DNA of 6,077 nt from Planctomycetaceae bacterium. Lineage in GTDB: Bacteria; Planctomycetota; Planctomycetia; Pirellulales; Thermoguttaceae. The translations under genes and the position numbers were made by a program. Every line of letters begins with the position of its first letter. Position 1 is the first letter of the stretch. Positions 1 through 5,643 of this stretch are shown one piece after another. The notes under the pieces were generated by a model, which did not search any database, was not told the DNA's origin, and worked only from the letters and a program-made list of their open reading frames with translations. The stretch is from the NCBI GenBank assembly GCA_031257725.1, contig JAIROD010000271.1:1-6077 (forward strand), in the 5' to 3' direction.

Positions 1-116
1 TTAAAACCTTTCGTATTTTGAAAGACAGATACCGTAATCGCCGCCGCCGCCACGATATTCGTGTTGCACTCATCTGCGCGATTGTCAACGACGAAAGAAC
101 AAACAACAAAGCCTAG
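1..116 (+). CDS. IS5-type (DDE_Tnp_4-like) transposase, C-terminal end only
   Basis: An open frame enters from the left edge (first full codon at base 3) and stops at TAG 114-116, giving about 37 residues. It contains ILKDRYRNRRRRHDIRV followed by ALICAIVNDER. This arrangement (F-R-I-L, then R-Y-R-N-R-R-R-R, then a hydrophobic helix ending in N-x-E) is what I know from the extreme C-terminus of IS5-family DDE transposases such as those matching DDE_Tnp_4, where the basic cluster follows the catalytic glutamate. No catalytic residue is inside the window, so intactness cannot be judged. No right terminal inverted repeat could be identified downstream without the left end for comparison. The family call is from memory of the motif. 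Confidence 0.72.
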   Translation, partial: KTFRILKDRYRNRRRRHDIRVALICAIVNDERTNNKA

Positions 117-361
117 AACCAAACGATTAAGAAACCGCCAAGGAACACATTGAAACTCCGATAAAAAACAAGACACCAATCACCACGTTCAATACTGAAG
201 TCACGCGATACCGCAGAACACTGCGAGGGAAACATAACTCAAGGGAACAAAAATGGGTTAGAGAAAAGGTCTATTCGTTAAAATTGTGTAATTTGTAGCC
301 CTACAATTGGTTAATGTAGCCCTACAATTGATAAGAAATACACGACAAAATGCAGAAATTG
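117..361. other. Gene-free stretch downstream of the transposase
   Basis: No convincing reading frame is present on either strand. The stretch should contain the right end of the IS5-type element somewhere after base 116, but that end cannot be placed. The only clear structure is the pair of palindromic 21-bp repeats at 293-330, listed separately. Confidence 0.5.
293..330. repeat. Two palindromic tandem repeats with 21-bp period
   Basis: The 16-base unit TGTAGCCCTACAATTG occurs at 294-309 and again, identically, at 315-330. Each unit is a dyad, TGTAG-CC-CTACA, extended to TTGTAG/CTACAA in the first copy. The 21-bp period equals about two helical turns, so both dyads would face the same side of the DNA, as paired operators often do. 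No gene start lies nearby to regulate. A similar array (TTGT...ACAATTG, same period) lies at 5666-5707. Confidence 0.75.
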
Positions 362-576
362 GTAATATCTCAGCGGAATTTTCAAAAGGTAGGTCATGTT
401 TCGGCGAAAGGTCGCAACGGTTGGTTTATTATTTGAGTTGTACGCAGTTGGTTTTTAATTTCCATCTGTAAACAGGGGCAAGTCGGCTATCGCCGACGCA
501 ACTTTCGGCGAAAGGTTGCCTACCTTTTGATTATTGACCTGATGATAAATAAGTAGGATTGCGGCTGAATAGTTAC
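362..576. mobile_element. Element I: decayed MITE-like palindromic element
   Basis: The ends are GTAATATCTCAG (362-373) and CTGAATAGTTAC (565-576), imperfect inverted repeats of the GTAACTATTCAG type. Just inside, TCAAAAGGTAGG on the left is mirrored by CCTACCTTTTGA on the right (519-530). The right half contains a 58-base block (470-527) that recurs in inverted orientation in element III (3149-3203) with one substitution and a 3-base indel. Two adjoining hairpins sit in it: GTCGGC-TATC-GCCGAC (482-497) and GCAACTTTC-GGC-GAAAGGTTGC (498-519). A further TTTC-GGC-GAAA hairpin is at 399-409. The flanking 8-mers (354-361 and 577-584) do not match, so no target duplication supports the exact ends. 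The left boundary is the less certain one. Confidence 0.6.
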
Positions 577-613
577 ATTTTTCTTACAAAACAACCTCTG
601 TAATATTTTTGAT

Positions 614-2029
614 TCATTTGTTTTTCCAGCTTGGAAGCAATTGACGTTTTTCGGAATGATGTTGAAAATACCGAAGTGTGTCACCGACGTTTTCTACAGG
701 TATGGTAAATGAAGTTGTATTGTAAAACATTTGTATGGATAAATTGTTTTGGTCTCGTGATTGATTATCAATATCTGTGGAAGTTCCGATAATCACAAGA
801 ATTTCTCGTCCACATAAAATGGAATCAATTTTTTCCCATTGTAGGGTCTGTATTCGAATGTTTTTAAAAATAAAAAACCAACGAAAATCGAAAAGCGTTG
901 TTGGTACGGAGTTCCTGATTTGAATTCCTTCTTTGTAAATACGAATGAGCGGTTTTTGATGAATAATTGAGCGAAAAAACGAAGTGATTGCGGGAAGTAT
1001 AAACAAAAAACTAAAAACCATCAACATAATTCCTTCAATATACTTTGAACTACCATCGGCAGGTCTCACAATATCAAACAAACAAAGTATTCCTACAATA
1101 CATGTAGGAATACCCAAATATCCAAAAAGAAAAACATGAAACCAATCGGTTTTGCCATAAAAACGAATAGGAAACGAATTTGATTTTATTTCCGTTTGTT
1201 TTTCCACAACGTTAATTGGCAATTTATTTTCAGTAACTTCTTGGAAAGTATCGAATACTACACGGGCAATCGTGTTATTCCCAATTGATTCAACCGATAT
1301 TGAGGGACGTTCAATCCAATAAACATTGTCGTTAGATTCGCCTTGCAATTTGATGTTAATGTTTTCGTGCTTTATTTCAATACTCGTTGGCGCTTCAACT
1401 CGGTATTGACCATTGGGCGAAACAATGGATTGTGGTGTTGCCGTTGTAACTTGGACGGTTGCAATTCCTTGAAGTCGTTGTCGAAAAATTTCCGTCCATG
1501 ATTTCACCAATTCAGGTTTGCACTGTACATAATTTGGATTAAAGAACCTTTTTCGAATCGGTTCTGAATCGAAGTTTTCCTCCGACAATTGCTTTTTTGA
1601 CCGATGAGCAAAATCAAGTGAAAAGCAATGTTCCCGATTCAACAAACGAAAAAATTTTGTACAATAATTGTTTTCGTACCGTTCGATTGCTTCCGGTGTT
1701 AAAGCAATACTCATTGAATCAAAAACGCGATGAATCCGTTCTTCCAGATTGACCATATCTTGACCGTAATTTTGAACACTGGTAAAAAAAGGGAACATTC
1801 CCACCATAACGCCGCATCGTTCATCAAAACGATCAAAACCGAGAGTGAAATGTCCATGATTACCAACAACATAGACCTCTCCAACATCATTAGTAACAGT
1901 ATGACTTTCGCCGTTATTAGGTAAAACATTGAACATGGCAACCGTTGCGTATCCTTCCAACCCCTTTTTGAGAATATCCGCCCACGTGTAACGATACTCT
2001 TGCTTCAAAAAATGATAAGGAAAACCCAT
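614..2029 (-). CDS. Two-helix membrane protein with PH-like C-terminal domain, function unknown
   Basis: 471 residues. I do not recognise the family. Residues 1-290 are soluble-looking and contain an internal duplication: WADILKKGLEGYATV (16-30) aligns with WTEIFRQRLQGIATV (178-192), each followed by beta-rich sequence, so the N-terminal part may be two copies of one domain. Two hydrophobic segments follow, about 297-320 and 333-354, joined by a short loop. The C-terminal part (about 358-457) starts PLIRIYKEGIQIR, then has LQWEKIDSI and a strand-rich run ending in a helix. This resembles membrane-anchored bacterial PH-like domains. No signal peptide is seen. The start ATG (2027-2029) has only a weak purine stretch (GAGACGAAAAG) before it. 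An IS66-like terminal repeat lies 29 bases upstream. The gene is visibly more AT-rich than asnB. It is co-directional with 2293-3075, but a 263-bp hairpin-rich gap separates them, so a shared transcript is uncertain. Confidence 0.85.
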   Translation of the reverse strand: MGFPYHFLKQEYRYTWADILKKGLEGYATVAMFNVLPNNGESHTVTNDVGEVYVVGNHGHFTLGFDRFDERCGVMVGMFPFFTSVQNYGQDMVNLEERIHRVFDSMSIALTPEAIERYENNYCTKFFRLLNREHCFSLDFAHRSKKQLSEENFDSEPIRKRFFNPNYVQCKPELVKSWTEIFRQRLQGIATVQVTTATPQSIVSPNGQYRVEAPTSIEIKHENINIKLQGESNDNVYWIERPSISVESIGNNTIARVVFDTFQEVTENKLPINVVEKQTEIKSNSFPIRFYGKTDWFHVFLFGYLGIPTCIVGILCLFDIVRPADGSSKYIEGIMLMVFSFLFILPAITSFFRSIIHQKPLIRIYKEGIQIRNSVPTTLFDFRWFFIFKNIRIQTLQWEKIDSILCGREILVIIGTSTDIDNQSRDQNNLSIQMFYNTTSFTIPVENVGDTLRYFQHHSEKRQLLPSWKNK

Positions 2030-2058
2030 CTTTTCGTCTCAATATTTGTTAAAAATTA

Positions 2059-2073
2059 GTAACTATTCAGTGG
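2059..2073 (+). repeat. Solitary IS66-like terminal repeat (element II end)
   Basis: GTAACTATTCAGTGG. Its first 12 bases are the exact reverse complement of the right end of element I (565-576), and it matches the left end of element III (3096-3110) at 12 of 15 positions. Orientation puts the rest of any element to the right, toward 2100-2290. No matching right end was found there, nor a repeat of the left-flanking 8-mer AAAAATTA, so this is probably a truncated or decayed insertion. Confidence 0.55.
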
Positions 2074-2099
2074 ATTGTTGGTCTAGTTATTGTATCTGC

Positions 2100-2226
2100 C
2101 GTTTTTAAACGTCTGCCATCGGGTCAACGCCGCTAGGCGTTTTATGTGAATAACCGCCGCCAGTTTCAAGTAAATACCGAACCGGCGGCAAAGCACCCCA
2201 CTAACATCAACCTCTTTAGGGGGTGC
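2100..2226. other. Cluster of stem-loops between the two hypothetical genes
   Basis: Four inverted repeats lie in about 125 bases. They are CGTTT-TT-AAACG (2100-2111); AACGCC-GCTA-GGCGTT (2126-2141, followed on the plus strand by TTT); GCCGCCAGTT/AACCGGCGGC (2156-2165 and 2180-2189, ten pairs with one wobble); and GCACCCC-a-CTAA/TTAG-GGGGTGC (2193-2204 and 2216-2226, eleven pairs with one bulged A). The last two lie downstream of the 260-residue gene on the minus strand and could end or stabilise its transcript. The minus-strand T-tract after 2193 is only three bases, so a classical intrinsic terminator is not demonstrated. Confidence 0.6.
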
Positions 2227-2292
2227 ACTAAAAAATATATTTTATGTTATAGGAACAAGAACAAAACTGAAATTTAAAGTGTGAGGAATATA

Positions 2293-3075
2293 CTACCCAG
2301 ACGATGTTTTCTGAACGTGAATATATCCTTCCGGTAATTCTTCTTCAAGCAGATAGGTGTAGGAGTTTAACGCGTCGTGTAATTTCAATAAGTTACAAAA
2401 ATCTTCTGCCGGTGCAGAGACAAAAGTAAAATCCATTTTCCGCATTGATTCCATGATTTCAACCAATTTTTTAACATCATCGGAATTGTCTAATAGTTCA
2501 GCGAAACATTCGGGATGACCGATCATTTCCTCTGATTCCGATTCCTCTGTTTCTACGGAATGATTTTTGTTAGTAACATTATTTTTTTTGAGTCCGGTTT
2601 GTTCAAAAAATTCTCTAAATTTACCAGCCATCGCTTTTACGTCGTCGTTATTTTTGCAACTGCTGAAATCAAATTCCGTTTTCATTTTTTGAAGCATTTC
2701 GTTTAATTTTTCCGGTGCTGTTTTGTCGAATTTTTCGAAATCAATTTGCATATCGGAAGAACCGAAATAATCGGGACATGAATTAAATGTATCAACCATT
2801 TCACCATTACGAAAATAGTAATAGCTGAATACATCGTCATCATGAACATCAATCAAAAGTACATTGGTCTGCAACTGTTCGGAAATGGTACCGGCAAGCG
2901 GAACGGTGTCAAAATAAAGTTCCGCATAAACAGGCACCCAACCGTTTTGCGCTATTCCAACAATACAATTAACCTGCTGATCCTCTTGCCCTTCTTTCTG
3001 TAATGCAACAATCTGATCAATGACTTCCTGTTGCGTTTTTCTACGGACATGGAATGAATTATAAAATGCCCCCAT
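2293..3075 (-). CDS. Acidic hypothetical protein, 260 residues
   Basis: No function can be assigned. The protein opens MGAFYNSFHVR and appears cytosolic, with no signal peptide or membrane segment. Residues 70-104 carry the most distinctive sequence: NVLLIDVHDDDVFSYYYF, then a turn RNGEMVD, then TFNSCPDYFG. This hydrophobic strand, acidic cluster, aromatic strand and S-C-P-D-Y-F pattern looks like the core of a conserved fold. I have an impression of similar hypothetical proteins elsewhere but cannot name a family. Residues 112-160 are helical and charged. Residues 163-185 form a low-complexity Asn/Lys then Glu/Ser linker, and 190-260 is a second helical region rich in acidic residues. The start is secure: ATG 3073-3075 has AAGGAG five bases upstream. 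The gene is co-directional with asnB, but a 246-bp insertion (3096-3341) now sits between them. Confidence 0.85.
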   Translation of the reverse strand: MGAFYNSFHVRRKTQQEVIDQIVALQKEGQEDQQVNCIVGIAQNGWVPVYAELYFDTVPLAGTISEQLQTNVLLIDVHDDDVFSYYYFRNGEMVDTFNSCPDYFGSSDMQIDFEKFDKTAPEKLNEMLQKMKTEFDFSSCKNNDDVKAMAGKFREFFEQTGLKKNNVTNKNHSVETEESESEEMIGHPECFAELLDNSDDVKKLVEIMESMRKMDFTFVSAPAEDFCNLLKLHDALNSYTYLLEEELPEGYIHVQKTSSG

Positions 3076-3080
3076 AAAAT

Positions 3081-3086
3081 CTCCTT
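3081..3086 (-). promoter_or_regulatory. Strong Shine-Dalgarno of the 260-residue gene
   Basis: On the minus strand AAGGAG is followed by five bases (ATTTT) and ATG. It is the only strong ribosome binding site in the window: asnB and dapA show none, and the 471-residue gene has only a weak one. The left target duplication of element III begins one base upstream, at 3088. Confidence 0.85.
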
Positions 3087-3087
3087 A

Positions 3088-3095
3088 AAAATGTT
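3088..3095. repeat. Target-site duplication, left copy (AAAATGTT)
   Basis: AAAATGTT directly abuts the left end of element III and is identical to 3342-3349 at its right end. Eight bases is the duplication length typical of IS66-family insertion. Confidence 0.85.
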
Positions 3096-3341
3096 GTATC
3101 TATTCAGTAGAGTGTCTTATCAGGAAATACTCATCCGGTAGGCGATTCAAAGGTAGGCGACCTTTCGCCGAAAGCGTCGGCGATAGCCGACTTGCCCCTG
3201 TTTCCCGCCGGCAATCAGTTTCCAAAACCAGTCAGAAACACAAATGTCTCAATCGAATCTGATTCACTGTTGCCTATCGGCAACGCAACCGTTCGGCGAA
3301 AGGTTGCCTACCATCAAATGACCAATCTACTGAATAATTAC
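3096..3341. mobile_element. Element III: 246-bp MITE, IS66-like ends
   Basis: The terminal inverted repeats are GTATCTATTCAGTAG (3096-3110) and CTACTGAATAATTAC (3327-3341), differing at two of 15 positions. The element is flanked exactly by the 8-bp direct repeat AAAATGTT. It carries two inward-facing copies of a hairpin core. The left copy (3149-3203, minus orientation) has GTCGGC-GATA-GCCGAC at 3176-3191 and CTTTC-GCC-GAAAG at 3162-3174. The right copy (3269-3312, plus orientation) has GTTGCC-TATC-GGCAAC at 3269-3284 and GCAACC...GGTTGC at 3285-3307. It encodes no transposase, so any movement would need enzymes in trans. GTAA-type ends with 8-bp duplications are characteristic of IS66-family elements; the assignment is inferred from that. 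A 73-codon frame crossing its right half is regarded as chance. Confidence 0.82.
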
Positions 3342-3349
3342 AAAATGTT
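3342..3349. repeat. Target-site duplication, right copy (AAAATGTT)
   Basis: It abuts the right terminal repeat of element III and is identical to 3088-3095. Removing the element and one copy restores a plausible ancestral junction in which the T-rich run at 3351-3360 (minus strand) leads straight to AACATTTT and then the Shine-Dalgarno of the 260-residue gene. Confidence 0.85.
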
Positions 3350-3365
3350 ATTAAAAAAAGGAATG

Positions 3366-3379
3366 GCGAAAAACTTCGC
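3366..3379 (-). terminator. Possible intrinsic terminator downstream of asnB
   Basis: On the minus strand a small stem GCGAA-GTTT-TTCGC is followed by CCATTCC and then seven T residues (3353-3359). It lies about 55 bases after the asnB stop and is the third of three consecutive hairpins. The stem is short and the T-run is offset by seven bases, so termination efficiency is uncertain. The stronger hairpin at 3401-3421 may cooperate. Confidence 0.4.
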
Positions 3380-3380
3380 T

Positions 3381-3396
3381 TGTGACACAAATCACA
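3381..3396. promoter_or_regulatory. Palindrome matching the CRP/FNR-type consensus
   Basis: TGTGA-CACAAA-TCACA is a perfect match to the TGTGA-N6-TCACA core bound by CRP-family regulators. Before element III inserted it would have been roughly 50 bases upstream of the start of the 260-residue gene, a normal operator distance; it is now about 305 bases away. It also forms a hairpin adjacent to two others, so an RNA-level role after asnB is an alternative. No regulator is visible in the window. Confidence 0.45.
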
Positions 3397-3400
3397 CCAT

Positions 3401-3421
3401 GATACAGTTATGAACTGTATC
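3401..3421 (-). terminator. Perfect 9-bp stem-loop just after asnB
   Basis: GATACAGTT and AACTGTATC are exact inverted repeats separated by three bases. On the minus strand the hairpin begins 12 bases after the asnB stop (3434-3436). It is not followed by a T-run, so by itself it is not a standard intrinsic terminator. It may protect the 3' end of the asnB message or act as an operator. Confidence 0.45.
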
Positions 3422-3433
3422 AATCGTCCACAA

Positions 3434-5101
3434 CTAATAGGCTTCACGATGCACCGTTTTTACAGCTCTTCCGGAAGGATCAATCATATTTTTGAAAGCG
3501 GCATCCCATTCCAGTGCAACCGGTGTACTACAGGCAACCGATGGAACTGACGGAACCGTTTTTGCTGCGGAATCAGACGGGAATAATTCCGTAAAAATTG
3601 TACGATAATAATATTCCTCTTTTGACATGGGCGGGTTGATTGGAAACCGTTCGGAAGCCATTGCAAACTGTTCATCCGACACTTTCGAAGAAGCCAGCGC
3701 ACGCAAGGTATCAATCCAGTTGTAGCCCACGCCGTCGGAAAATTGTTCTTTTTGCCGCCACACCACGCCTTCGGGAAGATAATCTTCAAACGCTTTCCGC
3801 AAAAACCATTTTTCCATCCGGTTTTTCAGACCGCTCAGTTTTGATTCGGGGTTCAGCCGCATGGCAACATCCATAAATTCCTTATCGAGAAAAGGAACTC
3901 GCCCTTCCACTCCCCACGCCGCCAGCGATTTATTGGCACGCAAACAATCGTAAAGATAGAGTTTATCCAATTTACGTACTGTTTCTTCATGGAGTGCTTC
4001 TGCGCTTGGAGCTTTGTGAAAGTACAAATAACCGCCGAAAATTTCATCCGCTCCTTCACCGGAAAGCACCATCTTGATTCCCATAGAACGAATCACCCGC
4101 GCTAACAAATACATGGGAGTTGAAGCGCGAACGGTTGTTACATCATACGTTTCAATGTGATAAATCACATCACGAAGAGCGTCTAAACCTTCTTGAATAG
4201 TGAAATGAATTTCATGATGAACCGTTCCGATGTAATCAGCGACTTTTTGTGCTGCCGCCAAATCGGGTGAACCTTCCAAGCCGACTGCAAACGAATGGAG
4301 TCGAGGCCACCATGCCGGTTGTTTGCTATCGGCTTCCACACGGCTGGCTGCATATTTTTTCGCCACCGCCGACACAATGGAAGAATCCAGACCGCCTGAA
4401 AGCAACACTCCGTAAGGAACATCCGTCATCAATTGCCGTTTCACCGCCGATTCCAACGCTTCACGCAACTCATGAATTGACGATTCGTTATGCATTACCG
4501 TTTTGTAATCTCGCCAATCGCGGTGATACCATTGGGTCAACTTTCCCTCTTTGCTGTACCAATAATGCCCCGGCGGAAACTGTTCAATCCGATTGCAATA
4601 ACCTTCAAGCGATTTCAATTCGGACGCAACATAAAATGTTCCGGTTTCGTCCCAACCCATGTACAACGGAATAATACCAATATGATCGCGTGCAATCAGA
4701 TAAGCGTCGTTTTCTTCGTCATACAAGGCAAACGCGAAAATTCCGTTCAAATCTTCGAGAAAATCAATTCCTTTTTCCTGATACAACGACAGAATGACTT
4801 CACAATCAGATTTTGTTTTGAACTGATAAGTAGCCGCTTGACGATTACGAATACTCTGGTGATTATAAATTTCGCCATTAACCGCCAACACCACTTTACC
4901 GTTATTTGAATAAAGCGGTTGTTTCCCGGACTGCGGGTCAACAATTGCCAATCGTTCATGGGTTAGGATGGACTTTGAACCGGAGTAAATACCCGACCAA
5001 TCCGGTCCGCGATGCCGAATTTTTCGGGACATGTCCAACGCCTGAGAACGAAAATGTTCCGCTGGTTCTTTCAACTCGAATATTCCGATAATGCCGCACA
5101 T
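3434..5101 (-). CDS. asnB: Asparagine synthetase B, glutamine-hydrolysing (EC 6.3.5.4)
   Basis: 555 residues, close to the 554 of the Escherichia coli enzyme. It converts aspartate, ATP and glutamine to asparagine, glutamate, AMP and pyrophosphate in the cytosol. The N-terminal class II glutaminase domain (about 1-195) begins MCGIIGIF, so after removal of Met the nucleophile is Cys2, which fixes the start codon. RHRGPD (29-34), HERLAIVD (48-55), NGEIYN (75-80) and KSDCEV (97-102) are the substrate-binding motifs. The synthetase domain has the pyrophosphate loop SGGLDS (235-240) and LSGEGADEIFGGY (346-358) with the conserved Glu349, then GVEGRVPFLD (397-406). The C-terminus ALEWDAAFKN...DPSGRA is also E. 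coli-like. No key residue is missing. No Shine-Dalgarno is visible before ATG (5099-5101). It diverges from dapA. Confidence 0.98.
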   Translation of the reverse strand: MCGIIGIFELKEPAEHFRSQALDMSRKIRHRGPDWSGIYSGSKSILTHERLAIVDPQSGKQPLYSNNGKVVLAVNGEIYNHQSIRNRQAATYQFKTKSDCEVILSLYQEKGIDFLEDLNGIFAFALYDEENDAYLIARDHIGIIPLYMGWDETGTFYVASELKSLEGYCNRIEQFPPGHYWYSKEGKLTQWYHRDWRDYKTVMHNESSIHELREALESAVKRQLMTDVPYGVLLSGGLDSSIVSAVAKKYAASRVEADSKQPAWWPRLHSFAVGLEGSPDLAAAQKVADYIGTVHHEIHFTIQEGLDALRDVIYHIETYDVTTVRASTPMYLLARVIRSMGIKMVLSGEGADEIFGGYLYFHKAPSAEALHEETVRKLDKLYLYDCLRANKSLAAWGVEGRVPFLDKEFMDVAMRLNPESKLSGLKNRMEKWFLRKAFEDYLPEGVVWRQKEQFSDGVGYNWIDTLRALASSKVSDEQFAMASERFPINPPMSKEEYYYRTIFTELFPSDSAAKTVPSVPSVACSTPVALEWDAAFKNMIDPSGRAVKTVHREAY

Positions 5102-5425
5102 AAATTTGTTTCAGGTTGATTTTGATGAAGTTGATGGTGATTGAATCCGACATGAATCCGGGTTCATTAGGTTCATTGGTTCAAATGCTTTAACGATTAC
5201 ATTACTGTAAAACATTTCCGGCATTCAAAAACAGAAACCGTTCATGTTTTCGTTTCATGTTCAAGGGATTGCAAAAAAGTTCTGTAATTTTTATAACCCC
5301 CAAATGATTGTCAAAAGCGAAATTCTACACCAACCCCGAATATTTTCAATAGGGAATCTCTAATAACGCCCCTTGCTGAAACACAAATTTGATTGAAAGA
5401 TTATTCTCCTTAATCGCCAATGGAG
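5102..5425 (-). promoter_or_regulatory. asnB upstream region
   Basis: No gene is seen here. Close to asnB, an imperfect palindrome ATGAATCCGGGTTCAT (5152-5167) overlaps a short tandem repeat GGTTCATTA/GGTTCATTG (5161-5178), which could be an operator or a leader hairpin. Further out, on the minus strand, TTGACA (5309-5314) precedes TATAAA (5290-5295), but their 13-base spacing is too short for a standard sigma-70 promoter, so no start site can be fixed. If that site were used, the leader would be about 185 bases long. Confidence 0.35.
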
Positions 5426-5638
5426 TTATTGTCGTTTTTGGGGACGACGATTAGAGGGTATTGCGTGTTCGGCGGCAATCTTCATAGCCGCTTTCAGAGC
5501 TGCAACCGGAAGATTGCGAAAAAACATTCCGTCTTCAGAACGATCAGTAGCGGTAGCGTCCTCGCCGCCGCAAAAATTCACGGCAACGTGACATTGCCGT
5601 GACCGTACTTTCCAAAAAACCGAAAACTCAAATAGCAC
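5426..5638 (-). pseudogene. Doubtful 70-codon GTG-started frame in the asnB-dapA gap
   Basis: An open frame from GTG (5636-5638) to a stop at 5426 would encode a 70-residue basic peptide containing CHVAVNFCGGEDATATDRSE and LPVAALKAAMKIAAEHAI. The segment is more GC-rich than its flanks, which is why it stands out. There is no ribosome binding site, no recognised domain, and another open frame of 60 codons on the opposite strand, so it may be non-coding or a gene remnant. A 9-bp hairpin (5578-5602) lies within it. Confidence 0.15.
5578..5602. other. Perfect 9-bp stem-loop
   Basis: TCACGGCAA (5578-5586) pairs with TTGCCGTGA (5594-5602) across a 7-base loop. On the minus strand the stem is followed by ATTTTTG, which resembles a weak intrinsic terminator, but no minus-strand gene is known to end here. 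Confidence 0.5.
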
Positions 5639-5643
5639 TTAAT

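Noticed and set aside
720..731. TGTAAAACATTT also present at 5206-5217
   Set aside because: A single low-complexity 12-mer match between a coding region and an intergenic region, with no extension on either side; taken as chance.
482..3312. CRISPR-like repeats
   Set aside because: The repeated cores occur in pairs at irregular distances and opposite orientations, with no regular spacers and no cas genes.
362..3341. Integron-like gene cassettes with attC sites between single genes
   Set aside because: The inter-gene palindromes do not show the paired RYYYAAC/GTTRRRY core sites of attC, all the ends fit GTAA-type insertion ends, and element III has a target duplication, which integron cassettes do not produce.
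3192..3413. 73-codon plus-strand open frame
   Set aside because: It begins inside the MITE, reads through its hairpin core, terminal repeat and the flanking palindromes, and has no domain or ribosome binding site. It is a by-product of the repeats.
3434..5101. Several open frames on both strands within asnB
   Set aside because: All lie inside the full-length asparagine synthetase, which retains every catalytic motif; none has a recognisable product.
5290..5314. TTGACA ... TATAAA as the asnB promoter
   Set aside because: The 13-base spacer is well outside the usual 16-18, so it is mentioned only as a weak possibility in the upstream region.
5420..5602. 60-codon plus-strand open frame
   Set aside because: It overlaps an equally long open frame on the other strand, has no ribosome binding site or recognised motif, and includes the 9-bp stem-loop.
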